Shown one piece after another: positions 40,609 through 48,540 of a DNA stretch of 64,000 nucleotides. Location of the stretch: NCBI RefSeq assembly GCF_000266885.1, contig NC_018020.1, forward strand, positions 682,001 to 746,000. The letters are read 5' to 3'. The notes under the pieces were generated by a model. That model did not search any database. It was given only the letters and a program-made list of their open reading frames with translations, and was not told where the DNA came from. This stretch comes from Turneriella parva DSM 21527. GTDB lineage: Bacteria; Spirochaetota; Leptospiria; Turneriellales; Turneriellaceae. The translations under genes and the position numbers were made by a program. Position 1 is the first letter of the stretch; every line of letters starts with the position of its first letter.

Positions 40609-42933
40609 ATGCAAAAAATCCGCCTGATTGTACCGATTATCTTCGCAACCCTGCTCGCCGCCTGCGGCGGCGGAGGTAGCGCATCGGGTGCTGCAGCGGA
40701 CCCGGGCGGCGGTTCGGGTCAGACCGGTGACACGACAGCTCCTACTGTGGGTGCTGCAATTTCTTTTAGTGGGATCTCAGACACTACTATCACTGTCTCG
40801 TGGGGGGCGGCATCGGACGCCGGGACTGCGACGGCAAATCTACAGTACCGTCTGGTGCGCGCTGCGAGTGCAGCCGAAATTGACACCATTGCAAAAGTAG
40901 ACGATGCAGCCGCAGGTGTCACCGTCATTGACAACTATACAGCTGCACTCACGTCACGCAATGTCACTGGTCTTGCTGCTAGCACGACGTATTTTTTTGC
41001 CGTAGTGGTCCGCGATGCAGTCGGCAATAAGGCGATCTACACCCCTGCGAGCGCGACGACCTCAGTTGCAGGCACCACCGCCTCACCAGTCTTCAACCCT
41101 GCACCTGGCACCTTCGGCACGGCACCTAACCTGCAGATGACTTCGTCGACCAGCGGTGCTGTCATCTGTTATACATCGAATGGCGCAACCCCCGTCTGCA
41201 ATGGTGCAAAAACCGGTTGTACGACCGGTATACTCTATTCTTCGGCAATTTCAGTCGCGGCAACCGCGACTTACAAAGCCATCGCGTGCAAGACCGGTAA
41301 TACGGATTCATCTGAAACCAGCGGGCTCTACACCATCGACACAACTGCACCGACTGTCGCTTCGACGACGCCAGCAGACAGCGCAACCGGCATTTCAACG
41401 GGCAGCACAATCGCCGTTACCTTTTCTGAAGCGATGACACCTTCGACGCTTAAGGCAGCCACGACGACGAGCTGTCTCACCGATTCACCGACAGTTCAGG
41501 TCTCGACCAATAACTTTGCGAACTGTATACCAATGACCTCGGCAACGCTCTCGACAAGCGACAATATTACGTTCACCATGACACCCGCGTCGGCGCTCAG
41601 CACTTTTACGGTTTACAAGATTCGCGTGACAACTGGCGCGCAAGATGTAGTAGGCAATGCCATCGCAGCACAGTATACATCCCCCAATGGTTTTACGACT
41701 GCACTCGCTGGCGCATTGACAATCAACAGCCTCACACCTGCATCGGGTACGTACAGCACAGCGCAGGCAGCTGCAGCAACCACGACGGAAACCGGCGCAT
41801 CGATCTGCTATACGACAAACGGTGTCGACCCGACAGCAGGTACTCCGGGCACATGCGACACTTCGTTCGTGAATGAGGGCCAGACGATTGCAATCGGCAC
41901 GACCCTCACGCTAAAGGTGCTCGCGACAAAGGCCGGTCACACGAATTCTGCGGTAGCGACGCGCAACTACACCATCACCCCGGCTGTGACCGGAACCTTG
42001 CCGGCAAACGGCGATACGGGTGCCGACCCTGCGGGGACTATAACCATTGGCTTTAGTAAGACGATGAACCGTACGAGCTTCAGCTTCAATGCTACAGCCG
42101 GTGCATGCTCTGGCAATATTCAGGTTTCGGCGGATAACTTCACCAATTGTATCGGCTTCACAATACCAGCCGGCAACGCCTCGTCATTCGTATTGACGCC
42201 TGCAGCTACGCTCGCAAGCGCCACGACGTATAAAGTGAAGGTCACGACGGGCGCACAAGACACGTCGGGTAACGCCGCGACAGCCTTTGAGCATGCAACA
42301 GGCTTCACGACGCGGTATTACCGTACCGAGTCTATCGACGGCACGAACAACTTTGTGGCGGGTGAGACTTTTGCGACCACTCAAGGAGTAGCTGGTGATG
42401 TATACGTAACCGCAGATTCGACGTACTTGTATGTCGGCGTGCGACACACCGACATTCAGGCTTCAGGTGCAGGCGCGGGCAATAAGTTTGCCTACATTTT
42501 GTTTGCCACCGATCTGAATGATGCGAACGGTCTAAACACTTCAAGCGATAGTAAGGCCAAATTTGGTGCTGCTTCGAAAATGCGCTGGCACTGGAAAACC
42601 CGCATCGACGGTGCTAACTACACAGAATACCAGCAAGCGAACGGAACCAACTGGTCTACCACCTGGAATGATAATAAGAACGACTGGCGGGCAGCCGGAT
42701 ATGTCGAAGCGCGCATACTCTTGACGGAATTTGGCGGCACGGCACCCAGTGCCATCAAGATAGCGGCATATATTGTTGACTACAACGGCGACAGCGGTAA
42801 CGGCTGGGTCTATAATTTGTTGTCAGGCGCTACTGAGGGTTCGGGCAGCGTCGCGCGCGATCTGGTGAAATACATCGACTACAATCGCACGTTGTCGACC
42901 ACACCGAACGCGACCGCGACCGGCAACTTTTAA
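40609..42933 (+). CDS. Multidomain surface lipoprotein (FN3, chitobiase-C and Ig-like repeats, CBM9-like end)
   Basis: A 774-residue protein. MQKIRLIVPIIFATLLAAC is a lipoprotein signal, followed by a Gly/Ser linker. Domains by eye: FN3 at about 45-150 (TITVSWGAASDAG, LAASTTYFFAVVVRD), CHB_HEX_C-like at 155-240 and 375-460 (ICYTSNGATPVC, ICYTTNGVDPTAG), Big_5-like Ig domains at 245-355 and 460-555 (IAVTFSEAMTPSTL, ITIGFSKTMNRTSF), and a C-terminal DOMON/CBM9-like beta domain (GDVYVTADSTYLYVGVRHTD, YVEARILLTEFGG). No catalytic domain. Probably a surface binding protein; it precedes the alpha-glucan locus. Confidence 0.8.
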   Translation: MQKIRLIVPIIFATLLAACGGGGSASGAAADPGGGSGQTGDTTAPTVGAAISFSGISDTTITVSWGAASDAGTATANLQYRLVRAASAAEIDTIAKVDDAAAGVTVIDNYTAALTSRNVTGLAASTTYFFAVVVRDAVGNKAIYTPASATTSVAGTTASPVFNPAPGTFGTAPNLQMTSSTSGAVICYTSNGATPVCNGAKTGCTTGILYSSAISVAATATYKAIACKTGNTDSSETSGLYTIDTTAPTVASTTPADSATGISTGSTIAVTFSEAMTPSTLKAATTTSCLTDSPTVQVSTNNFANCIPMTSATLSTSDNITFTMTPASALSTFTVYKIRVTTGAQDVVGNAIAAQYTSPNGFTTALAGALTINSLTPASGTYSTAQAAAATTTETGASICYTTNGVDPTAGTPGTCDTSFVNEGQTIAIGTTLTLKVLATKAGHTNSAVATRNYTITPAVTGTLPANGDTGADPAGTITIGFSKTMNRTSFSFNATAGACSGNIQVSADNFTNCIGFTIPAGNASSFVLTPAATLASATTYKVKVTTGAQDTSGNAATAFEHATGFTTRYYRTESIDGTNNFVAGETFATTQGVAGDVYVTADSTYLYVGVRHTDIQASGAGAGNKFAYILFATDLNDANGLNTSSDSKAKFGAASKMRWHWKTRIDGANYTEYQQANGTNWSTTWNDNKNDWRAAGYVEARILLTEFGGTAPSAIKIAAYIVDYNGDSGNGWVYNLLSGATEGSGSVARDLVKYIDYNRTLSTTPNATATGNF

Positions 42934-42956
42934 TTCGCAGGGCGAATATGCCACTC

Positions 42957-42982
42957 GTCGTGCCCGCGAAAGCGGGCGTCTA
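42957..42982. repeat. Single CCCGCGAAAGCGGG repeat unit
   Basis: GTCGTGCCCGCGAAAGCGGG followed by CGTCTA, one half of the BIME-like pair at 32988 and 36461, in the gap before the ABC ATPase gene. Confidence 0.6.
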
Positions 42983-43077
42983 CAACCGTTTGAGCTTTCG
43001 CTACATTCACGCAGCGACCGCGCAGCCGCTAACAAAAACAATCGACGTAGGCCGATCGCTTCTGAATGCTGTGCTGA

Positions 43078-44187
43078 ATGGCTGCGGTAAAATTCGATCA
43101 GGTCTATAAAATCTACCCCAATGGCTATGTGGGTGTAGAAGACTTTAACCTCGATATCGCGAGCGGCGAATTTGTCATTTTTGTCGGGCCTTCGGGTTGC
43201 GGCAAATCGACGACGATGCGTATGGTCGCAGGTCTCGAATCGATCAGCCGCGGCAGCATCAGCATCGGCGACCGCATTGTTAACGAGGTAAATCCCCGTG
43301 ATCGTGATATCGCCATGGTGTTTCAGGATTATGCGCTCTACCCGCACATGTCGGTGCGCGAAAACCTGAGTTTGGGATTACGACTGCGCAAAACCCCAGG
43401 CGCCGAGATCGAGGCACGCACGCAGGCGGCGGCGAAAGTTTTGGGTCTTGAGCAGTACATGGACCGCAAACCGCGCGAGCTCTCGGGCGGCCAGCGCCAG
43501 CGAGTGGCACTTGGCCGCGCGATTGTGCGCAGGCCCAAAGTGTTTCTGTTCGACGAACCGCTCTCGAACCTTGACCCGAAACTGCGAACCGGCATGCGCG
43601 TCGAAATCAAGCGCCTGCACCGGCAGCTTGCGTCGACGATGATCTATGTAACGCACGACCAGCTTGAGGCGATGACACTCGGCGACCGCATCGTGGTGAT
43701 CAACCAGGGCAAAATTCAGCAGGTGGGTAAACCAATCGATGTCTACAATAAGCCACAAAACCTTTTTACCGCGGGTTTTATCGGCAGCCCTCCCATGAAC
43801 TTTTTTGAACTCACCCTTTACCACGAGGGCGAGCAGCTATTGCTCAAGAACGACGTGTTTAGTCTGTCTCTTTCTGCATCGCACGCACTTGCGGCGCCGC
43901 TGCTGAAAAGTTTTGCGGGTGCGCCGAAACTCACGGCCGGCATTCGCGCCGAGCATTTGAAAATTGCGCGGGCTGGCACCACCAAACCTTCTATACACGC
44001 TCTTGTCGAAGTCGTTGAGCCGGCCGCGCCAGAGGTATTTTTGTATCTCAAAAGCGGCAATGCGTCGTTCGTGATGCGCGACGACACTGTGCTCGAGCCG
44101 CTGGTGCAGGCGGGCGAGACGCTCGGCGTGTATGCCGAGCCCGAGAATATCCATTTTTTTGATGGCAATGGCGTGAGGCTGGCATAA
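43078..44187 (+). CDS. Carbohydrate ABC importer ATP-binding protein (MalK/UgpC type)
   Basis: A 369-residue ATPase. Walker [10 protein letters not shown] near residue 38, Q-loop [14 protein letters not shown], signature [14 protein letters not shown] near 134, Walker [14 protein letters not shown] and H-loop [12 protein letters not shown]. Residues from 235 are a TOBE/MalK-type regulatory domain ([13 protein letters not shown]). Powers import of a sugar across the inner membrane with the permeases at 44.9-46.6 kb. First gene of the glucan locus; a toxin-antitoxin pair separates it from the permeases. Confidence 0.95.
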   Translation: MAAVKFDQVYKIYPNGYVGVEDFNLDIASGEFVIFVGPSGCGKSTTMRMVAGLESISRGSISIGDRIVNEVNPRDRDIAMVFQDYALYPHMSVRENLSLGLRLRKTPGAEIEARTQAAAKVLGLEQYMDRKPRELSGGQRQRVALGRAIVRRPKVFLFDEPLSNLDPKLRTGMRVEIKRLHRQLASTMIYVTHDQLEAMTLGDRIVVINQGKIQQVGKPIDVYNKPQNLFTAGFIGSPPMNFFELTLYHEGEQLLLKNDVFSLSLSASHALAAPLLKSFAGAPKLTAGIRAEHLKIARAGTTKPSIHALVEVVEPAAPEVFLYLKSGNASFVMRDDTVLEPLVQAGETLGVYAEPENIHFFDGNGVRLA

Positions 44188-44208
44188 AATAGTCTGAGTG
44201 AGGCGAAT

Positions 44209-44505
44209 ATGAAAAAAAAGATCAAGGTCGCGAATACTCAAGCTATGCCAAAAGTTTCAGATTCGATGAAACCCTATAGCGTTATCAAGAACAAGAACAG
44301 TAAACCCGTCTTCGTTCTGGTCCCTTACGAGGTTTGGCAAGAATCGAAGCAAAAATTGGGGTCTCGGTCAACGAGAAAAATTTCGACCGGCGAACCGCCG
44401 AAAAGAAGCGTCAAAAGTAATCCTTGGGTAGATTTCGCAGGCTCGCTGGAGGTTCGCGAAGACGGCCTCGAGTTCCAAAAGCGTCTCCGAAGCGAATGGT
44501 CGTGA
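44209..44505 (+). CDS. Antitoxin-like partner of the PIN toxin
   Basis: A 98-residue basic protein. PYSVIKNKNSKPVFVLVPYEVWQESKQ resembles the beta-strand core of Phd/YefM-type antitoxins, with a hydrophilic C-terminal tail (NPWVDFAGSLEVREDGLEFQKRLRSEW). It overlaps the PIN gene by GTGA. It lies inside the ABC-importer operon. Family assignment is by similarity of pattern and context. Confidence 0.7.
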   Translation: MKKKIKVANTQAMPKVSDSMKPYSVIKNKNSKPVFVLVPYEVWQESKQKLGSRSTRKISTGEPPKRSVKSNPWVDFAGSLEVREDGLEFQKRLRSEWS

Positions 44506-44873
44506 ATAACCTCAAAGACACGAACATTGCGATCTACCAGCTTCAGAACCGACTCGTCAACCAGCTGTCTGAGGGCAGATATTTTCTTTCGGTCATATCT
44601 GAAATTGAGCTGCTTGCATATCCCGGCCTCACGAAAACTGAGGAGCAAAATATCAAGATGCTGCTGAAGACTCTCGATATCGTACCCCTGAGTGAAGCTG
44701 TGAAAAGCGAGACGATTGCGATTAAACGGAAGCATCAGTTGAAACTACCAGATGCGATAATCGTCGCCACCGCAAAGGTGCATAAGTGCCTGCTGCTTAC
44801 GAATGATGAGCATATTGCAAGACAGAATATTGTAGAGACTCGTGCTTGTGCCGTAAAGAAACCAGGTAGATGA
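44502..44873 (+). CDS. PIN-domain (VapC-like) toxin
   Basis: A 123-residue PIN protein from GTG 44502; ATG 44496 is an alternative. DTNIAIYQLQNRLVNQL holds the first acidic residue, SVISEIELLAYPGL the Glu, LKLPDAIIVATAKVHKCLLLTND the third and fourth Asp. VapC-type RNase. It overlaps the antitoxin upstream by 4 bp and the permease gene downstream by 4 bp (ATGA), so it is translationally joined to a transporter gene. Confidence 0.85.
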   Translation: MNNLKDTNIAIYQLQNRLVNQLSEGRYFLSVISEIELLAYPGLTKTEEQNIKMLLKTLDIVPLSEAVKSETIAIKRKHQLKLPDAIIVATAKVHKCLLLTNDEHIARQNIVETRACAVKKPGR

Positions 44874-45802
44874 AGAGTAACTTCGCTTATCCAATGCGAT
44901 TGCATAAAGTGACGCCCTACCTCTGGCTCACGCCCTTTCTCGCGGTATTCGGCGTCTTTCTCGCTTACCCGATGATATATTCATTTATTATCAGTCTCAA
45001 AAAGGTTACGTGGCAGACAAATTTCTATAACGTCTTTTCTGACATGCAGTGGGTGGGCTTTGCCAACTACAGCGAACTCATCGGCCGCGCCGACTTCTGG
45101 TGGTCGCTCATCGCAACCTTCATCTACATGCTGCTGACGATTCCGCTCGGCATATTTCTCTCTTTACTGCTCGCAACGCTGCTCAGTGAAAACCTTCCCG
45201 GCAGCCGCTTCTTTCGTTCGGCGCTGTTTCTGCCCAATATTCTCGACATGCTGGTCATCGGCCTCGTGTGGAAGCTCATCTATTCGCCCGACGGCCTGCT
45301 CGACACCGCGTTTATGAAAGTGGGGATTCAGTACTTTCATGCAAAAGGCTTTCTGGGTGACGCGCATACTGCGCTCGCGGCGGTCGCGATTGCCATGGTC
45401 TTCAAGGGCTGTGGTTTTGGCATGGTGCTTTTCATGACTGCGATGAAAAATATCTCGCCGAATATCTTTGAAGCCGCAGACCTCGACGGCATGACCTGGT
45501 GGCAGAAGTTTCGTTACATTCGGGTGCCACTCGTGAAGCCCGTAATTCTGTTTCTGACTGTTACGGGAATTCTAGGGTGCCTGAATGCCTTTACAGAGTT
45601 CTATATCATGACCGAGGGAAATCCGGTTACTTTGTTTGCGAATGAAACCGTCGGCGCCACCCGCGTTTCGGGTTATCTTCTTTATACACGCTTCACCGAG
45701 ATGAACTATGGCTCGGCTGCCGCGATGTCTTACTTCTTGCTGATTTTCGCGCTCGTTGTCTCTTATTTGAACTGGCGTTTTCTGCGGGAGAAAGCGGCGT
45801 GA
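44870..45802 (+). CDS. Carbohydrate ABC importer permease (MalF/UgpA type)
   Basis: A 310-residue inner-membrane permease with six helices. PYLWLTPFLAVFGVFLAYPMIYSFIISL is helix 1; the EAA loop, contacting the ATPase, is EAADLDGMTWWQKFRYIRVPLVKPVI near residue 200. The start is ATG 44870 (overlapping the PIN toxin stop) or ATG 44894 (MRLHKVTPY). Works with the adjoining permease, ATPase and binding protein. Confidence 0.93.
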   Translation: MKSNFAYPMRLHKVTPYLWLTPFLAVFGVFLAYPMIYSFIISLKKVTWQTNFYNVFSDMQWVGFANYSELIGRADFWWSLIATFIYMLLTIPLGIFLSLLLATLLSENLPGSRFFRSALFLPNILDMLVIGLVWKLIYSPDGLLDTAFMKVGIQYFHAKGFLGDAHTALAAVAIAMVFKGCGFGMVLFMTAMKNISPNIFEAADLDGMTWWQKFRYIRVPLVKPVILFLTVTGILGCLNAFTEFYIMTEGNPVTLFANETVGATRVSGYLLYTRFTEMNYGSAAAMSYFLLIFALVVSYLNWRFLREKAA

Positions 45803-46626
45803 AGAGAATTTTGCTATGGATTTCCATAGCCGCACTCGCAGCGTTCGCGCTGCTGCCGCTCTTCTGGATGGTCATCACCGCGCTCAAAAAAGAGGGCATG
45901 GGGCTGAGCACACAGGTTCTGCCTACCGGCGGCTTTTCAGAACTCTACACGTTCAAAAACTTCACCGCCATTCTGGGCGACCCTGATTTTCCGTTTTTTC
46001 GCTTTTTGCTGAACAGTACCGTCGTCGCCGGATCAACCGCACTCATTTCAACGACGATCTGCTTCATGTCGGCGTATGCATTCGCGCGCAAGACTTTTCC
46101 CGGTAAAGAGCTCGTTTATGGTCTGCTCATGGCGTCGATGATGGTGCCCGGCATGATTTTCATGGTGCCGCAGTTTGCGCTTATCGCCGAATTCGGCTGG
46201 ATGAACAGCTGGCAGGCGCTGGTGATACCCCACACGGCAAACGTCTTTGGCATTTTTTTGCTCAGGCAGTCGGTGGAGCGCATACCCAAATCGCTCTTTG
46301 AGGCAGCCGAAGTCGACGGCGCGAGTGATTGGCAAACGATGCGGCTCGTCGTCGTGCCGCTCGTGTCGCCAGTGCTCTTGACTCTGGTGCTGCTTACCTT
46401 TCTCGGCCAGTGGTCAAACTTTCTGTGGCAGCTGATCGTGAACACACCCGACTCAAACTGGATTACACTACCGGTGGGCATTTCCCTTTTCAAAGGCCAG
46501 TATTCCATTGCGTGGGAGAAGATGATGGCGGCATCGGTGATTTCTGTGCTGCCTGTGCTGCTGCTGTTCTTATTTTTGCAGCGTTATATCATCAGCGGGT
46601 TAACGCAAGGTGGGGTGAAGGAGTGA
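45799..46626 (+). CDS. Carbohydrate ABC importer permease (MalG/UgpE type)
   Basis: A 275-residue six-helix permease from GTG 45799, overlapping the previous gene by 4 bp. LLWISIAALAAFALLPLFWMVITAL is helix 1, whose first residues are encoded by copy 4 of the GCTATGG palindrome. EAA loop: EAAEVDGASDWQTMRLVVVPLVSPVLL near residue 168. Second half of the membrane channel of the sugar importer. Confidence 0.93.
   Translation: MKRILLWISIAALAAFALLPLFWMVITALKKEGMGLSTQVLPTGGFSELYTFKNFTAILGDPDFPFFRFLLNSTVVAGSTALISTTICFMSAYAFARKTFPGKELVYGLLMASMMVPGMIFMVPQFALIAEFGWMNSWQALVIPHTANVFGIFLLRQSVERIPKSLFEAAEVDGASDWQTMRLVVVPLVSPVLLTLVLLTFLGQWSNFLWQLIVNTPDSNWITLPVGISLFKGQYSIAWEKMMAASVISVLPVLLLFLFLQRYIISGLTQGGVKE
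45813..45830. repeat. GCTATGGATTTCCATAGC element, copy 4, in a permease start
   Basis: A perfect palindrome over the outer arms (GCTATGG/CCATAGC), read as LWISIA in the first membrane helix. Confidence 0.75.
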
Positions 46627-46641
46627 CCGCAAAGATATTCT

Positions 46642-46675
46642 CCATTTGCCCCCGAATTAATTCGGGGGCAAATGG
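46642..46675. repeat. Perfect 34-bp palindrome, copy C
   Basis: Half site CCATTTGCCCCCGAATT followed by its exact inverse complement. It fills the gap between the permease stop and the binding-protein ATG, ending 1 bp before that ATG, so it covers the expected ribosome site. Confidence 0.85.
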
Positions 46676-46676
46676 A

Positions 46677-47918
46677 ATGCTGCTATGGATTTCCTTTGCA
46701 GCAATTATTTTGTCTGCCATAACGTGCGGGCAACGGCCCAGGTCACAGAGTAACGGCCCCCGCACTCTCACCCTCTGGCATTCTTACAATAATGAAGAAA
46801 CTCGTGTCTTTAACGAGCTGCTCTCCGACTACCAAAAACAAAACCCGCACATCAAGATCATTGCCGAGCGCGTACCCTTCGACGGCCTGCTGCCGAAACT
46901 CACATCGGCGGCCATTGCGCACCGCACGCCCGACATTGCGCGGGTAGACATTGGCCACATACCCCGGCTGGCGTGGGGTAAGGCGATTGAACCGCTCGAC
47001 CTTTACGGTGCTGAAAAACTTACGCAGGGCATGCACCGCATTGCGAAACCCGTGGCTTCGGTAACTATGCCGGGCAAAACGGCCAGTGAAATATTTGCGA
47101 TACCCGACCAGCTCACAACGGTTGCACTCTACTATAACAAAGACCTCATGGCTGCTGCGGCTGTGCAGATACCGCGAACACTCGGTGAATTACGCGCTAT
47201 CGGCAAAAAGTTTTCAGCACGGGGAAAATCCTCAAAAGCGCTCGCGATTAACTCGTCGCTGTGGTGGATTATGCCGTGGCTGTTCTTGCACGATGCGCAG
47301 GTGCTCTCGCCGCAGCTCGACAAGTGCCTTCTGGGGTCTGGCGAAGCGGTCGCGACGCTGGAATATTTGCGCGAGCTCTACACCGAAGGTGTCGAGGCCG
47401 GAGCGTGGCTTTCGGGCGCGATCAACCCCGATCAGGGTTTTATGACCGGGCGTTACGCGATGATTCTGTCGGGCCCGTGGAACCTGCAGACGTTCAGCAA
47501 GATTAATTTCGGCCTGAGTCTCGTGCCGGGCAATGGCAAACTTCGTTCGGCATCGAATATCGGCGGCTCGGCAATGGTTGTCTTCGCCGCCTCACGCGAA
47601 AAACAAGAATCTTACCGGCTGCTCGAATATTTGGTGTCAGAGCCCGTGCAAATAAAATGGATTCAGGGTACGGGCCAGCTAAGCGTGAACCCTGCGGCGA
47701 ACCGCGCGATGGCGGCATTGTTTTCGAAAGAACTTAAAGTCTTTCTCGAGCAGCTCGACTACGCAGGTGCGCGGCCCGCACTTCCCGGCTATGACGCACT
47801 CGAAAGCATTGTGGCGCCCTACCTCTACGCTGCGCTCGACGGGTCGCTCACCAGCCGCGAGGCGTTGAAGCGCGCGTGTACCGATGTCGAGAAGAATTTG
47901 CTCATACCCAATAGGTGA
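46677..47918 (+). CDS. Sugar ABC importer substrate-binding lipoprotein
   Basis: A 413-residue binding protein. The start ATG 46677 gives a lipoprotein signal MLLWISFAAIILSAITC, its first residues coming from palindrome copy 5. The mature protein is SBP family 1 (maltose-binding-like): LTLWHSYNNEETRVFNELLSDYQKQNP, DIARVDIGHIPRLAWG, LYYNKDL and YAMILSGPWNLQTF. Envelope-anchored receptor that feeds the permease pair. No usual Shine-Dalgarno is visible because a 34-bp palindrome precedes the ATG. Confidence 0.9.
   Translation: MLLWISFAAIILSAITCGQRPRSQSNGPRTLTLWHSYNNEETRVFNELLSDYQKQNPHIKIIAERVPFDGLLPKLTSAAIAHRTPDIARVDIGHIPRLAWGKAIEPLDLYGAEKLTQGMHRIAKPVASVTMPGKTASEIFAIPDQLTTVALYYNKDLMAAAAVQIPRTLGELRAIGKKFSARGKSSKALAINSSLWWIMPWLFLHDAQVLSPQLDKCLLGSGEAVATLEYLRELYTEGVEAGAWLSGAINPDQGFMTGRYAMILSGPWNLQTFSKINFGLSLVPGNGKLRSASNIGGSAMVVFAASREKQESYRLLEYLVSEPVQIKWIQGTGQLSVNPAANRAMAALFSKELKVFLEQLDYAGARPALPGYDALESIVAPYLYAALDGSLTSREALKRACTDVEKNLLIPNR
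46682..46699. repeat. GCTATGGATTTCCTTTGC element, copy 5, in a binding-protein signal peptide
   Basis: Read as LWISFA in the signal peptide, in the same frame as copies 3 and 4; the right arm is degenerate. Confidence 0.6.
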
Positions 47919-47941
47919 ACGCCAAGCAGAGCTGAAAGATT

Positions 47942-48178
47942 ATGCCAACTGTACTGCGAATACGAAGCTTTCGATTCCACTTTTATTCGAACGAGGGCAT
48001 CGAACCGGCTCACATTCACGTTGACACGCCCGATGGCGAATGCAAGTTCTGGCTGAATCCCGTAGAATTGGCTCGCGCCGGTGGGTTGCCGCCGCGAGTA
48101 TTGCGGGAAATACAGAGTCTTATTTTGGAGAATGAAAGGTTCTTATTGGAGAAATTTCATGAGTACCACGGCAGATAA
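47942..48178 (+). CDS. DUF4160 protein
   Basis: A 78-residue protein: MPTVLRIRSFRFHFYSNEGIEPAHIHVDTPDGECKFWL has the DUF4160 hallmark (HFYSNE...HIHV). Family proteins pair with DUF2442 proteins and are thought to form toxin-antitoxin-like modules; biochemical role is unproven. It overlaps the next gene by 20 bp and sits inside the glucan locus. Confidence 0.88.
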   Translation: MPTVLRIRSFRFHFYSNEGIEPAHIHVDTPDGECKFWLNPVELARAGGLPPRVLREIQSLILENERFLLEKFHEYHGR

Positions 48179-48422
48179 AGTCACAAAAGAGAAGGAAACA
48201 GTCGCTGTTGCCGTTAGAGCAGAGGGGCGTACTATTATCGTAGAACTGTATGACGGTCGCACGGTCAGCTTTCCCGCTGATCGATATAAGATTCTACACA
48301 AAGCTAAAGACCACGAACTGAAAGCAGTGACGTTGCGAGCTGGCGGCACCGCTTTGCGTTGGGAGAATCTGGACGAAGACCTTACCGTCGAGGGCATTGT
48401 GGCTGGAAGATTTCAGCTGTAG
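48159..48422 (+). CDS. DUF2442 protein
   Basis: An 87-residue protein from ATG 48159 with a TTGGAG ribosome site. TIIVELYDGRTVSFPADRYKILHKA and ALRWENLDEDLTVEGIVAG are the DUF2442 pattern. It overlaps the DUF4160 gene, forming a typical two-gene pair inserted between the ABC importer and the amylase genes. Confidence 0.88.
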   Translation: MSTTADKVTKEKETVAVAVRAEGRTIIVELYDGRTVSFPADRYKILHKAKDHELKAVTLRAGGTALRWENLDEDLTVEGIVAGRFQL

Positions 48423-48438
48423 ATTATGTCACATCTCG

Positions 48439-48460
48439 CAGCTATGGAATTTCATAGCTG
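48439..48460. repeat. CAGCTATGGAATTTCATAGCTG element, copy 6
   Basis: Eight-base arms CAGCTATG/CATAGCTG are perfect with a GAATTT centre. It lies in the gap before the pullulanase-like gene. Confidence 0.7.
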
Positions 48461-48540
48461 TGCGCCGCGCGTGGCACAATGCTACCAACCCCTACAAACT
48501 ATTTACTTTACTTGCTGATCGCGCGCCTAGACTGACGCCC

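Noticed and set aside
46329-46676. Upstream extension of the binding-protein frame
   Set aside because: It runs through the permease gene and the 34-bp palindrome; the lipoprotein signal begins at 46677.
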